Source: Bolinopsis microptera
Taxonomy: Eukaryota; Ctenophora; Tentaculata; Lobata; Bolinopsidae
Assembly (NCBI RefSeq): GCF_026151205.1
Contig: NC_087080.1
Coordinates: 8,583,720-8,647,719, forward strand
Direction: 5' to 3'
Length of the DNA stretch: 64,000 bases
The notes beneath the pieces are model-generated. The model was not told where the DNA came from and did no database searches. It saw only the letters and a program-made list of their open reading frames with translations. Below are positions 51,996-64,000 of the stretch, one piece after another. Numbering within the stretch: position 1 is the first letter of the stretch; the number at the start of each line of letters is the position of its first letter. A program made the position numbers and the translations under genes.

Positions 51996-52055
51996 AGGAC
52001 CGTCGACGAGTCCAACTCGGCGCGCGTCCTGCAGGTTGTAAACCTACAAAGCGCT
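51996..52055 (+). other. Conserved hairpin sequence, copy 2
   Basis: Second copy of the element at 44328: the 36-bp core is identical. The following stem is GCAGGTTGTAAACCTAC here and GTAGGTTATAAACTTAC there, so one G-T pair becomes G-C. Confidence 0.5.
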
Positions 52056-52477
52056 ACAATGAACATTACAGCACCGGGGTTTGTTCATTGTTAATGGGCT
52101 AACCCGGCGCAATTTTCGTTAATTATGTAATCAAAATTTTCTTTTTTTAAACCAATTTTCGTTTAGTGAGTGCTTTGCGATTATTTCATTAATTAATCCG
52201 TTGTGATAGCTTTTAATAAATAAATGGCTTAACATGAACATGTAAAACATTAATTGAGATATTACAAAAATCTTCTCAAGTCTCAGACAGCAATGAATAA
52301 TTTGTAGCGCAATGCACTACTGGGTCGCGCCGCGCATAAAATAATTCTTCTCGCAACCACTTCGGTAGATCGGCGAGATGCACCACTGTGCCTCACTGAG
52401 CTGCGAAGGATTGACATCGTGAATCAATGAATAATGTGTATTTCTTGTATCTCTACATCAAAATTTAACTCAATAAT

Positions 52478-52621
52478 GGGGGGGGGGGTGTCTAATCTTG
52501 ATTACGTAATATAGGAGGGGGTTGGGTCTTGATTACGGGGGGGGGGGGGTCAAACCTTGATTACGTCATATAGGGGGGTTCAGTCTTGATTAAGGTTGAT
52601 TACGGAGGGGGGGGGGGGGGA
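52478..52621. repeat. Cluster of long G-tracts
   Basis: Runs of 11 G (52478-52488), 13 G (52537-52549), 6 G (52573-52578) and 15 G (52607-52621) follow CTTGATTACG-type repeats. All are on the plus strand and separated by about 25-50 bp. Homopolymer lengths may be unreliable. Confidence 0.85.
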
Positions 52622-54184
52622 AATTGCCAAAATATTGATTACGTAATATGTGAACGACCCCTAATATAGTAGAGGCTCTTACGGGCAAAAAGACGTGTTT
52701 TCTGCTACGAGTTTAGAGACCTAACCGCTAATTGGACACAATAGTATGATGTCTAAGGATCGATAATATGTTAAGAAGTATAAATTTGGCCTTATTAGTC
52801 ACGTGCTATACCAATGCGCGTTTTAAACTTTGACAGTCTATTACTCTAAGGCAAATAAAGTAATTATATCCATATTTTGTCAGCAATAAGATCACATTAT
52901 TTTCTATTTAGTGTGAAAATATGAGCTAGAACGGACATAATCTCGCTGAGTTATAGCTGTTTGAAATTTATGATGAACGCGCGGGTGCCAATTGATAACA
53001 ACTAAATGCTTTTGCGCGTAGTGCGCGTCGAAAATTTGGCAAAAACGCTTGCGGAGTGACAATATTCAAACTTCGATTAAGTATATGAAGTGGGTACTTC
53101 TCGGAAAGGAAAAATTTAGGCAATCACGATGTGACTATTTTTGGGTTGATTTAATACAACAGCAAAAAATTATTCAAACTTAAAGCAAAAAAGTCAAAAT
53201 TTTTACCACTTTTTTGGATTTTTACCTCAGAACAAATAGAGGGATTTGTTTTATTTTTATACAATCTTGTGCGGCTGTCTTTTAGCTATCTTTATGCAAG
53301 TTTTGCCGACATGCCAACAAAATTAACTTGCTCAAAATATCAAAAAACATGGTTTTTTGGCCTATTTTTGGCCCAAAAATCGGTTTTTTGCGATTTTACC
53401 CCAGAACAATCAGTCCAATCATCTTGAAACCACTTTCAATCGATTCTACGGTCAAAAATACGTCTAGTAAGGTGTATCTGGGGTCCCTAACGTATCGAGC
53501 ATACAATGCCCGTAAGAGCCTCTACTAATATAGATAGATAGCCCCTATACTAACTGCATTAATGATTAACAGTTAAAATGTTGACTATTTTCGACTTCGT
53601 CTCGGGCAATATGCAATCTAGGTAAACTATAGGTAAAAATATAATATTAATCATAAGCTAAAATGTACTAATCTTTGTATTCTAAATGGGGAAAAGAAGA
53701 AACATTGTCAGTCAGTCGAGAAAATTGTCAGTCAGGCTATATGGCAGCTTTGTAGATGTTGTGACTATGCTAGTAGTGGTCCCAGGCTTGCGACTGGAAT
53801 TGCGGTGTTAAATCGGTTTAATGGTATACCAACGATCCACCTCCCACTTGTTGTTTGGTACTTAGCATTAATAGTGTTAGCTGTAGCCATTTATAGCTAG
53901 AATCTTAAAACTAAAAGGGATGACAAGGAAAAGAGGAAGGAAAAAGAATAACGGAACAAACAATTAATTAAAGTATTTATAGGAGCATTAGTTATTGTAA
54001 TTACAAGCTTCAATAATAAATCACTGACTAAAACTTCTAATTAAAATGACACTTGGTACGCTCGCCCATTTTCACTGGTCAGTCTGAACTTCGGTTTAGC
54101 ACGTTGTACACTTATTCACCTAAGTTTCAGAATTTTTTCAGTTTAGCAGAGTTAGTACCCGTGTTTCAATAAAATCAAAAGATA

Positions 54185-54445
54185 TCAGGGGAGTTCTTTA
54201 ATAATGTTATGGTCATCTAGAATACCGAACTTCCTGAAAACGTTATCATATTTCCTCAGACAACGTTTAATGCCTTTAATCAGTCTATCACGGCTATATC
54301 CTCTATCAATTAGAATTTTGAATATTTTGTGAAGATGGGAGGTAAAGATATCCAATCTAGTGCAAACATTACCATATCTAAGAACTTGACTTGAAAAAAC
54401 GTTGTAGCCAACCTCGGTTGGGATGTTACTGTGAGGAAATGTCAA
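54185..54445 (-). pseudogene. Retroelement C-terminal fragment
   Basis: 86 aa beginning MTFPHSNIPTEVGYNVFSSQ and containing LRYGNVCTRL and LIDRGYSRDRL. I recall this pattern (FPHSNI, RY-x-x-x-C, RGY) as the region downstream of the polymerase domain in some animal reverse-transcriptase elements. The catalytic part is absent here. The assignment rests on memory of the motif only. Confidence 0.45.
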
Positions 54446-55839
54446 AATCGGCGCGCGCTACTTATATATTTGAGAATGTTTTGAGCATCACAATCAGCTG
54501 ACCATGATAATCTGTAATATGTATCATGGGTTGATTAAAATCAAAGGAAAATCATTTCATTATGAGAACATGGCAAATTGTCACATGTACATTCTACAAT
54601 CACATATTAGTCACAATGATAAATCGAATAAAGTGACCGAACTTGGTGGCATCAGGCATGATGACATTTTTCCTAATTTACAAAGTTTAAGATAGTGTAA
54701 TAATTTGCTAACAAAACATCTTTAAATATAAATACCCCCGAGATTCGAGAAGAGATCTTGCCCTATTCGATATTGAATATTCTAACAAAACACAAACTAC
54801 AAAAACTATATATATAGATATGTACGACATACGTGCATTGATTTGTGTGATAAACATTCCGATTAATGTACAGTTAACAATCAAACTACCATAATTATAC
54901 ATGTTATGAAGTTAAGAAAAGCTTTCGAAGGGACAGCTGCTATTTTATAGATACATGTATTGTTATTTGTCCATCAACAGTGGTACATTCTATACCATCT
55001 GGTGTTCAGATCTCCAAAAAGTGATTATGACATGCCGTAGAAAGAATTAAAATCAAATCACAATGTAACATGAATTATATTTGTTGATGGACAAATTACG
55101 TCCGCTTCAATACAAAATGTTTTAAAGATTTTGGCTGAGAGTCCGATGACATTATTTCAGTTATAAAAAAATTTATATTTATATTTTTGATTAGACAGTG
55201 CATGTTTTATTATTGATCCTGTTCACTTCAACTTGAACGCAAATTATTTCTAGATGGAAATTAACAAATAAATAGTAGACTTGAAGACCACTTGGCTGAG
55301 AAGGGATCATCGACATTTTTCGAGATCCGATCATTTTATTTCCCGGATAAACATTTTGAGCTATCTATATTTCCTCACCAAAATAAGTCATTCTCAAAGG
55401 CTTACATTAATTCAGATAAACCTCATTTTATTAAAAATTTATCAACATTTATATCTATGAGCACTTGGCGTAAATATTCTTTTCGTTACACCACGAACAT
55501 TTTCTGCGACAATGGTGCCGAAAATACAAAATCTCCCTAAAATTCAAAGAAATTTAACCTAACGAAAATATTTTAGCAATTTTATATTATTCTACCAAAA
55601 GTATGCTATTATCATAGTATGAAATAATGATAATGACCAAATTGGTGAATAACGACCAAATTGGTTTTCATATCAGCAATACAAGTGGCTGTACTGTTGA
55701 ATCCTAATTCAATAATTACCCGATACGGTCTAAAGTTGACTAACCTAATCACAAATTTACATGAGAATATTTATAAACTGCTTTCAATACGCGTTATCAC
55801 TTTATATGAAGTAAATATGATCATTGAACCTATGAAATG
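54446..55839. other. Intergenic stretch with short unexplained frames
   Basis: Frames at 54504-54695 (+) and 55292-55540 (+) are protein-like in composition but match nothing I know and lack splice support. A GACCAAATTGGT repeat pair is at about 55,635-55,665. No other structure is seen. Confidence 0.4.
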
Positions 55840-55975
55840 TCAGCTTGGATAAACAGAAAATGGCTCAAGTTCCGAGAAACATATCGGTTTATTGCACGAC
55901 ATTTCTGTGACGGACTGTTGAAGAGGTGGTGATTTCCTCTTGCTTAATGGCGTCCTTGTTGGCTGCAGCTTCCAC
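55840..55975 (-). CDS. ELOVL6-like exon 7 (C-terminal tail)
   Basis: Acceptor ATTCAG. With the GTGCGG donor the tail is [19 protein letters not shown] and so on, ending at a TAA near 55892; this hydrophilic Lys/Glu tail looks natural. With the stronger GTAACA donor the tail reads [17 protein letters not shown] and runs to 55840. I slightly prefer the first on composition. A transcript would settle it. Confidence 0.6.
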
Positions 55976-58900
55976 CTGAATAGTAAAAGTTGTAAAAATA
56001 GTAAAAGTTGTAAGTAAGCATAATCCAAAAGCAAACTCATTCCAAAAGCAAACTTTTAAGTCGTCAACGAGACCACTGTTTTAACTCCTCCTCCACTGCC
56101 CATAAAACAAAAAATGTTACCGCACCTTGACCTTGTCCTTTGGTTTTCTGAGGTAAGTGTTGATGAAGAAGTTGCAGAAGAGAAGGAAGTAGCTGCCGTA
56201 CATGCAGAGGGAGAGGTAGATGTTGGTTGTACCCACATAACAACTCTCGCCCTGTACCACCATTTTCAGGGCGTATACGTTGACAAAGATACCTGGGTAA
56301 GCATGGCATTAAATATTAGGGAGATTGTAAACAAAAACAGAGTCAAATGTTTGACATTTATTATTGCTTCAAATCTACCGACGTCCGACAACCAGCTGAA
56401 ACTTTAGGGGGTTTTGTTTCGTTGCAAGATTTTGGTGCGAATGTATAGGAAATGTTATAAACATACCGGCGACCATCTGAAGAATCTGGGCAGTTGTGAT
56501 GCAAATTGGGATAAACTTGGGGGTTTTGTGGCCGGATGCCCTGATAGCGTAGTAACTGTACATGATAGCGTGAACCATGTAATTGATCGCGCTGAACCAT
56601 CTACCTGAAAATTGAGTTATTTAAAGTATTTGAACAGCATTCCAATCAATTGTTCATCAAAGAATGTGATAAGAAAGTCCTACCCTAGCAGACTTTTATA
56701 ATAGCCACTCATTGGGCTAAGACATCATTGATATCTTGACTAACCAGTTGCAACAGGGTGTCCGTAGCTGTACCAGCAGTACACAAAAACAGTGATGTGA
56801 TGATACCAGTGCAGGAATATCAGTCTCTGTTTTCTCAGGACCACAAAGATTGTGTCTCCCAGTTCTGGCAACTTGCTGAAACATGGAAATACGTCAAACA
56901 CCTGACATTTGAGGCGATTATATTAGGTAAAGCATTGCGGTACTTGAATATAATCTATCTTTTCTAGAGGAGATGAGGTGGTAGCGCGTGCTAGTTCACG
57001 TACTGGTTCCAATATAATACAGTAATAAGTATTATATAGCCGATAGCGTGTTCATCTTCCAGTGAGGAGATACTCAAACCGAGTGGGCGAGTGAGCCGAG
57101 TAACTTAATCCCTTATGACTTCAGAGCTGTAAGGTTTACGATCAGGCTTTTTAATGCAACTGGCGTGATTTAAGGCTTTCCCCATGCCTGGGGCCGGTAA
57201 TTCAACTTCCACTTTAGAAGATCAGGTGCCGGTCCCACGACGCTAGAATCAGCTCAGTTGGTTAATTCAGGCTGCGCGCGGCATTTACTGCGCCAGAAGT
57301 AGTGTACTATCAAAACTTTTATCGTGCGGCATTCGCGCGTGCCGCACATGATGAGCCCATTTTATTTTCTTCCGTGTTACACAGTTACAGTGGTAATTGT
57401 GGTAATTTTCCCAGTCCATTTGACGATCAGCAGATAAATCGAGACTTCACAAAGGATAATGTAACTTGCTGTGACGGAATTGCTGTTATCTGCGAACAAT
57501 GGGAAACTAAAGCCATGCGGACAATGGAACCCTGAAGTGTTGGTTCCAGGAATTTAGGTGTACCAGGATTGGAGCCAAAATACACAATTAATCACAATAT
57601 TACAACCAATTTTTCAAGCGGCGTCGAACAGCTCATTATAAATTTAAAAGCAAACCTGAACATGAAAAGAAACGCCCAGAGAGGAGAGTTATTTTGGGAC
57701 GGCTGTTCATTGAGATAGCTTAGTGAGCACATTGTATAGAGCCACCCGTTCCTGAGAAATGACAATGTCATGAGTAAATACGTGAGAGTAGGTAGACAGT
57801 CTGTTGTATATCAGTGTGTAACTTAGGTTCTGCTAGTAATGTGATATAACAGTGTGTGTATCTAAGACCTAAAGTTGGATCCGAGTAGAGTTAGAGCCGT
57901 GTTGTACGACTGTGCATTATATAACATGTCAGTGTAACATTTATTGTAACCTGCGGTGAGATCTAAATGTGGCTTAGTATAGACTGTGTGTAATTGTGTA
58001 TGTTGTTTGATTTAGCCAACAACTGATATACAAAAGTTTTTAGTTTATGTGGACAGTATCATGACTCGAATGAAAGCATGTCACGCAAAACTGCCATAAG
58101 TTTGCTACTCAGCTTGGATAATTTCTTTGTAAGCAATTATGGGAAGATTTCTGCAGAATATAAGATAGGTCACGCTAATAGATTGCTTATTCATTATCTG
58201 ATATGCTTTAATTGTCTTAAAGTTATTAGCATTGTGACGTTTCGCGTGATAAGAAAAATTGTACAACAGAAAAATATTTCTTATGAAACTCATGTGACAC
58301 TTCGTGACGTCAGGGCCATCCGAAAATTAACTCTAAATGAAAACACAAAGGAAGCCAGGACATCGTTTCAAACGAGAATAACTTTAGGCATGGCAACAAT
58401 TAAATTTTATCAACACATGTGATGGACATAAAAAATCTGTCCTGTTTTGTCAAGGTAATTTTACACATTTACATTTGAACTGATAAAAGCTAAATACTCA
58501 CTCTTGGGCATCGCTTAATATTCCGCCGAATGTTCTGTAAGCACCCCATATGCTGAAGAGGGCGAGGGCAAGTGACCAAATAAACAATTGAGGGCGCAAT
58601 TTGAAAGGCGTTCTGGTCTTCATGTATGACTGAAATTATATTATGTGTTAACATTATAACTAATTCTAAATATATCTTGTTGTATTTGGAAACTCTGTAA
58701 ATCCAATTAAGAATATCTTTTTAAAGGATATAGAATAAAAATGTAAACATTCCATAAGGAATATCACTGCAAATGAAGCCAGGTCATTTATAATTGTGTC
58801 TGCAGTTGGCACTGGTACAGACTGTGAGCATGTGGTGATTGTGCGTACCATGTAATGTGCAAGTAATTCATCCTACCCACTGTCTGTTTACATTTACAAT

Positions 58901-59336
58901 GAAAATTCAATTAAGAACGGCAATTGTCAATTGTGTCGCTGTTGCACGCTCATCATCCACAGCGGCATTTGAATGGTTAATTTTGTTAACACTAAACTTT
59001 CAAAATTATTATATTTTACATTGAATAAAATTGTGGAAATTAGATTTCATGATAAATTAGATTTCCAGTTTCCATGCTACCTGATAAAAAATATTCCACC
59101 ATGCCAGTTATTTGGTCGCCTCCTAGGGTAACCGTACATGGCATGGTAGTGATGCCTTTCAAATCAATATCAAATCAAAAATAAAAAGAAGAATTAGATA
59201 TAATAAATACCTGGCCCCAGAAGATAAGGATAACGTATACGAGTGATATGTAGATAGAAAGTGTCCAGTTGTGCTTCATCCATTGTAGCAGGTAGTCAAA
59301 ATCACCAACTTTGAATGCCTCCCAGAACATTGACAT
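55892..59336 (-). CDS. ELOVL6-like: Very long chain fatty acid elongase, ELOVL6-like (whole gene span, seven exons)
   Basis: Exons on the minus strand: 59336-59211, 58629-58502, 57751-57656, 56875-56745, 56604-56467, 56292-56121 (or to 56126) and 55975 down. All junctions are GT/AG and phases chain without a gap, giving about 285 aa, the usual ELOVL size. It catalyses the condensation step that adds two carbons from malonyl-CoA to acyl-CoA in the ER membrane. The catalytic HWYHH box, the LPELGDT and [13 protein letters not shown] motifs and several hydrophobic segments are visible. The FSI-GAYRT segment favours the ELOVL3/6 branch. Confidence 0.9.
56121..56292 (-). CDS. ELOVL6-like exon 6
   Basis: Encodes [20 protein letters not shown] and [20 protein letters not shown], the last membrane helix and a basic cytosolic tail. 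Two donors are possible: GTAACA after 56121 or GTGCGG after 56126. They place the final exon in different frames. Confidence 0.88.
56467..56604 (-). CDS. ELOVL6-like exon 5
   Basis: Encodes [20 protein letters not shown] and [11 protein letters not shown], membrane segments conserved in ELOVL proteins. Acceptor TTTTCAG, donor GTATGT. Confidence 0.92.
56745..56875 (-). CDS. ELOVL6-like exon 4 (catalytic histidine box)
   Basis: Encodes [18 protein letters not shown], then [25 protein letters not shown] is the HxxHH active-site signature of elongases. Acceptor TTTCAG, donor GTTAGT. Confidence 0.93.
57060..57320 (+). mobile_element. tRNA-like repeat inside an ELOVL intron
   Basis: CAGCTCAGTTGGTTAATTCA near 57250 resembles a pol III A box and D-arm. 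The region upstream (TGGGGCCGGTAATTC) looks repeat-derived. No B box was found in the usual place. Confidence 0.3.
57656..57751 (-). CDS. ELOVL6-like exon 3
   Basis: Acceptor TTTCTCAG and donor GTTTGC. It encodes [16 protein letters not shown] and [10 protein letters not shown], filling the gap between GAYRT and the KLPELGDT motif. It is less conserved than other exons but fits in phase on both sides. Confidence 0.75.
58502..58629 (-). CDS. ELOVL6-like exon 2
   Basis: Encodes [20 protein letters not shown] and [14 protein letters not shown], the conserved second region of the family. Acceptor TTTCAG, donor GTGAGT, ending in phase 2. Confidence 0.88.
59211..59336 (-). CDS. ELOVL6-like exon 1
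   Basis: 42 codons from the ATG at 59336 ([19 protein letters not shown]) through [14 protein letters not shown], the first membrane helix. Donor GTATTT in phase 0. An ACTAG just upstream (about 59,360) could be the acceptor of a 5' UTR intron. Confidence 0.85.
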
Positions 59337-62164
59337 TATTGCGATTTTCCTTTACGCCCTAGTTAGATAAGTCATGAAGTTAATCAATTTAATTAAACTG
59401 TCCATACTATAGTTAAATGTGTAATGAAATGAAAAGCTCAAACAATGATTTTGTTAATTTGGATACACGGACAATAAATACGTCGGACATTATGGTTTTC
59501 ATTATACTAAAATATTAATCATGTATGAATTAAGACGTACAAATAAATGTGGATATTAACAGACGTGAATCACCTGCCAACAAATATCCAAATATAAAAC
59601 AGGAAATGAGTCAGTCTCAAAACAGTAACAGCCCACACGACCAACACCACAGAAACATGACAATACAAACGCTGCTTCACAACAAATTGGTGTCATAATA
59701 AATGTGCGCGGCAAATCAGACCATTCGGGAAATAAATGAGGAGATTAATCACCGTCACCATGATAATTACTTCACATGAGATATAAATTCTTATCTCCGT
59801 GACGGGTTTCTTATAGAAACAGGATATATCGCCTGACCAGACTCTGTTATCTCATTTAATAGGCAGGTAAAACACTGAAATGTTTAAAAAATTGTTCAAA
59901 ACATTAATTTATCTGACTCTTAGTTTTCGTTTTACACGTAGTTTTAGAGGAGAGCGGTTTCAAAATAGTTTGAAATACTGACGTTCATGTTATTTTTACA
60001 CAATATTAGGAGGTCAGAAAACTGACGTAATTTTTGTATTTAAATGGTCTCTAACAGTAGAAGATAGCACTAAGTTTTGATATTTTTATATTATAAGCAT
60101 ATAAATGTTTTTGAAAGTTTTAAAAATGTGTATCTTGGGATGAAAATCGTAGAAGAAACATACTGCTGACAAAGTTGATAATAGTGATACCGAAGAGACA
60201 GTCAGAGAACTCTAATAAGAGTTATTCAAGAAAGAACTCTTCACTTTCACAGTCTCTTGTGGGCACTCAAAAAAGTATTTTGTTAACACGTATAACTTCA
60301 CCTAGAGCGGCCTAGAGGGTGTCTATATGAATCACTCTCTCAAGCTTCAAATTGATTTCAAAAAGGCTACACGATGATTTACCTAACGAAAGCAACACTT
60401 TAAAAATCAGACAGAAGTACAGTGATTAAAAGCGATCAATTATTGTCGAGCAAATACCTTGCCAAGCTGAATAGCTAATTAGTTTAGAAGGCTCGGGAGA
60501 GTACAAACGTTATATACAACGTTATATAAAACGTTAAATAAAACGTTATATACGTTACAAACGCGTATATCAAATTCAATATTGAAGAAGGACGATTAGA
60601 TAAGTTGACGTGCGTGCTTTTTGTAGCAAGCAACGAGAACCAGCTTATCTCATATAACCAGGGTAAACCCTGTTATTGAATTAGAACTTTTCATCGATAA
60701 AAGGTCCAATTCAAAAACAGGCACCGCTCCCATGCGGACTGAGGAAGGCACACATTAACTTTTTCAACATTAACCATTAAAACGATGTGACGGAGTCCAA
60801 CCGGTCTTGGATTTGGGCTGCCGGACCGGAACCGGACAGACATCAACTTTTTTTCCGGTTAGACGGATTTAGTCGGACCGGGAAGGAGAGTGACAAATTA
60901 GGTCGCTAGTGTTCTCTTACTCTCTTAACAAAATATTCATGTTATGTATAAAATTACTGACGGATCGGGGAAATGGTAAAAATATTGCGGATAATATATG
61001 AGAACGGTAATTAACAGCATAAGATACAATTCCGTTTTGAATTTTATTTCAATGAATGAACCCTCTGAGAATGTATCTTGAAATGCAAGGGTAATTTATC
61101 GGGAACAGGACACAAGGGCGGTAGACACAAGATTGGAGGACACGAGGGCGGTACTTTGCCAAAAGGGTGGACACGAGGGCGGCATGATACTAACTTTAAC
61201 ATGGACACGAGGGCGGAACCAAACACCGTCCTAAATGATGAACTAGTGATAAAGTTGTAAAAGCACACAATTTGGTTTTAATTTTTGTTTATAAGCGCAC
61301 TTCTCGTCTAAAAACGCACAGGGTTATAGAGAATTTCAAATGCTTAAAGTTAATATAACTTATACCGTAGTTAATATGATTTACATTGAACTATCAATAT
61401 TTTCAAACCCCGAAAAACAGTTTAAAAATATCAATAAAATTAATATACATATTTCACTACGAGTAACGGGTCATCTCAGAAGAACAAGGTAATAACTTTC
61501 GATCTCACATTCACTTGATCAACATGCTCCTTCGTAAAATGTATGGATCAATACAAACTGAAATGCAATTTATAGTCTGACGCGACAGTAGCTCTTTCGG
61601 TCTCGGGTTGGGTAAACGCAACAAAATTTAGCTGATTGGTATACAGAACAAATTTGCAGAATCGAATCTTGATTTTTAATGAGGTACATCAAAGGCCACT
61701 ACATTATTATATTGTTTCGAGAATACGGGTTAGAATATAATAATATGTATCATGTATCTAATATAAATATTAGTGTATTAAAAAAATAATTTTAAGTTTT
61801 AATACTTTTAACACTACTATATAACAAATAATTTGAGGCTCTAATGATGTAGTTTTACGAAGATTTCAAGTTTTGTGTTTCAAGTTGTGTGTTTCCCTTC
61901 GTGTCCAAGCATTATAAAACAATAATTATACCTTTAGCACAAGCGTAGGATTAACAAAAGGTCTCACACAATGAGTAAACAGTTGTTCGTCCATGAGAAT
62001 AAAAGAATGGGTACAGCCTACTGGCACACATCGCCAACTTCTATTCGTTTACATCGTTTGTATACTGTTTAACCAGCTATTTTCGCGGTCACTTGTCTTC
62101 AAGCCATGAATTTTCGCGAACTCAAATGAAGAAACAAGCCATAAGCAATCTATTTTGCAAATAA
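59337..62164. other. Upstream flank of the elongase gene, no further genes seen
   Basis: May contain 5' UTR exon(s) and promoter of the elongase gene. AACGTTATATA repeats lie at about 60,508-60,555, a hairpin with TTGAATTAGAAC and complementary GGTCCAATTCAA at about 60,675-60,710, and ACACGAGGGCGG repeats at about 61,108-61,218. No coding sequence is supported. Confidence 0.5.
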
Positions 62165-64000
62165 CACCACTGCTGAATTCCCTAACCGAGCTGGCAAATA
62201 ATACCCTCACCACTGCTGAACTCCCTAACAGAGCTGGCAAATAATATGCTCACCACTGCTGAACTCCCTAACAGAGCTGGCAAATAATATCCTCACCACT
62301 GCTAAACTCCCTAACAGAGCTGGCAAATAATATCCTCACCACTGCTGAACTCACTAACAGAGCTGGCAAATAATATCCTCACCACTGCTGAACTCCCTAA
62401 CAGAGCTGGCAAATAATATCCTCACCACTGCTGAACTCCCTAACAGAGCTGGCAAATAATATCCTCACCACTGCTAAACTCCCTAACAGAGCTGGCAAAT
62501 AATATCCTCACCACTGCTGAACTCACTAACAGAGCTGGCAAATAATATCCTCACCACTGCTGAATTCCCTAACAGAGCTGGCAAATAATATCCTCACCAC
62601 TGCTGAACTCCCTAACAGAGCTGGCAAATAATATCCTCACCACTGCTGAACTCCCTAACAGAGCTGGCAAATAATATCCTCACCACTGCTAAACTCCCTA
62701 ACAGAGCTGGCAAATAATATCCTCACCACTGCTGAACTCCCTAACAGAGCTGGCAAATAATATCCTCACCACTGCTGAACTCCCTAACAGAGCTGGCAAA
62801 TAATATCCTCACCACTGCTGAACTCCCTAACAGAGCTGGCAAATAATATCCTCACCACTGCTGAACTTCCTAACAGAGCTGACAAATAATATCCTCACCA
62901 CTGCTGAACTCCCTAACAGAGCTGGCAAATAATATCCTCACCACTGCTGAACTCCCTAACAGAGCTGGCAAATAATATCCTCACCACTGCTGAACTCCCT
63001 AACAGAGCTGGCAAACAATATCCTCACCACTGCTGAACTCCCTAACAGAGCTGGCAAATAATATCCTCACCACTGCTGAACTCCCTAACAGAGCTGGCAA
63101 ATAATATCCTCACCACTGCTGAACTCCCTAACAGAGCTGGCAAATAATATCCTCACCACTGCTAAACTCCCTAACAGAGCTGTTAAATAATATCCTCACC
63201 ACTGCTGAACTCACTAACAGAGCTGGCAAATAATATCCTCACCACTGCTGAACTCCCTAACAGAGCTGACAAATAATATCCTCACCACTGCTGAACTCCC
63301 TAACAGAGCTGGCAAATAATATCCTCACCACTGCTGAACTCCCTAACAGAGCTGGCAAATAATATCCTCACCACTGCTGAACTCCCTAACAGAGCTGACA
63401 AATAATATCCTCACCACTGCTGAACTCCCTAACAGAGCTGGCAAATAATATCCTCACCACTGCTAAACTCCCTAACAGAGCTGACAAATAATATCCTCAC
63501 CACTGCTGAACTCCCTAACAGAGCTGGCAAATAATATCCTCACCACTGCTGAACTCCCTAACAGAGCTGGCAAATAATATCCTCACCACTGCTGAACTCC
63601 CTAACAGAGCTGGCAAATAATATCCTCACCACTGCTAAACTCCCTAACAGAGCTGTTAAATAATATCCTCACCACTGCTGAACTCCCTAACAGAGCTGGC
63701 AAATAATATCCTCACCACTGCTGAACTCCCTAACAGAGCTGACAAATAATATCCTCACCACTGCTGAACTCCCTAACAGAGCTGGCAAATAATATCCTCA
63801 CCACTGCTGAACTCCCTAACAGAGCTGGCAAATAATATCCTCACCACTGCTGAACTCACTAACAGAGCTGGCAAATAATATCCTCACCACTGCTGAACTC
63901 CCTAACAGAGCTGGCAAATAATATCCTCACCACTGCTGAACTCCCTAACAGAGCTGGCAAATAATATCCTCACCACTGCTGAACTCCCTAACAGAGCTGG
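62165..64000. repeat. 43-bp satellite array, runs off the window
   Basis: About 42 head-to-tail copies of a 43-bp unit containing AACAGAGCTGGCAAATAATA and CTCACCACTGCTGAACTCCC. The period is exactly 43 bp, so it cannot be a continuous reading frame. Variants (GAACTCACT, TAAACTCCC, GACAAATAAT, GTTAAATAAT) recur, often TAAACT then GAACTCACT. The first unit is the most diverged, as at an array edge. Confidence 0.97.

Larger units (their letters stand above)
50640..54180. other. Gene-poor stretch
   Basis: No reliable coding sequence. It contains ACACATGCGCT motifs near 51,480-51,550, the hairpin element at 51,870-52,055, the G-tract cluster at 52,478-52,621 and TCAGTCAG repeats near 53,710. The rest has no visible structure. 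Confidence 0.55.

Noticed and set aside
57302-57535. 77-aa plus-strand frame inside the elongase gene
   Set aside because: It lies in an intron on the opposite strand, with no start context or homology.
62049-62240. 63-aa frame running into the satellite
   Set aside because: The 43-bp period cannot hold a frame, and it ends after two units.

Overview
This is eukaryotic, almost certainly animal, DNA: AT-rich, with spliced genes carrying GT/AG introns, a LINE, a Helitron remnant, several MITE/SINE-like families and a satellite array. The host genes are an immunoglobulin (Ig)-repeat gene and an ELOVL-type fatty acid elongase. The sequence does not fix the species. The mix would fit an invertebrate or early-branching metazoan, but that is inference.

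Region 1 (1-12,213) is a Polinton/Maverick (adintovirus-like) element. It has a retroviral-type integrase with chromodomain, an A32/FtsK-like packaging ATPase, an adenain-like protease, a double-jelly-roll-type major capsid protein, two probable minor capsid proteins, a pVI/pX-like basic protein and two single-zinc-finger proteins. The capsid/protease module is present twice as an inverted repeat. Bases 1-3260 and 6950-10209 are mirror images (p + q = 10210 at both ends) and their open frames encode identical proteins, around a unique 3.7 kb core. The capsid and protease lesions are the same in both arms. No protein-primed DNA polymerase B is visible. TATAAATA boxes sit just upstream of several element genes.

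Region 2 (14,250-36,848, + strand) holds a multi-exon gene with many Ig-like domains, most split by an intron inside the fold, and a cysteine-containing C-terminal segment. Splice phases chain well, but there are two in-frame stops (15,293 and 32,007) and a frameshift (about 32,735), so it looks like a decaying gene or an inactive allele. One intron (about 20,046-31,721) is swollen with repeats: fold-back MITEs, a duplicated 1 kb segment, a Helitron helicase remnant, and a 474-bp repeat array that flips orientation at about 30,041.

Region 3 (about 36,950-41,000) is a CR1-like LINE on the minus strand with overlapping endonuclease and reverse transcriptase frames. Region 4 (41,000-47,290) is nested repeats and MITEs. 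Region 5 (47,292-50,632, minus) is an unrecognised spliced gene of about 700 codons with a duplicated exon. Region 6 (50,640-55,840) is mostly non-coding, with a retroelement fragment and G-tracts. Region 7 (55,892-59,336, minus) is a complete ELOVL6-like elongase in seven exons, reconstructed from splice phases. Region 8 ends in a 43-bp satellite running from about 62,165 to the window edge.
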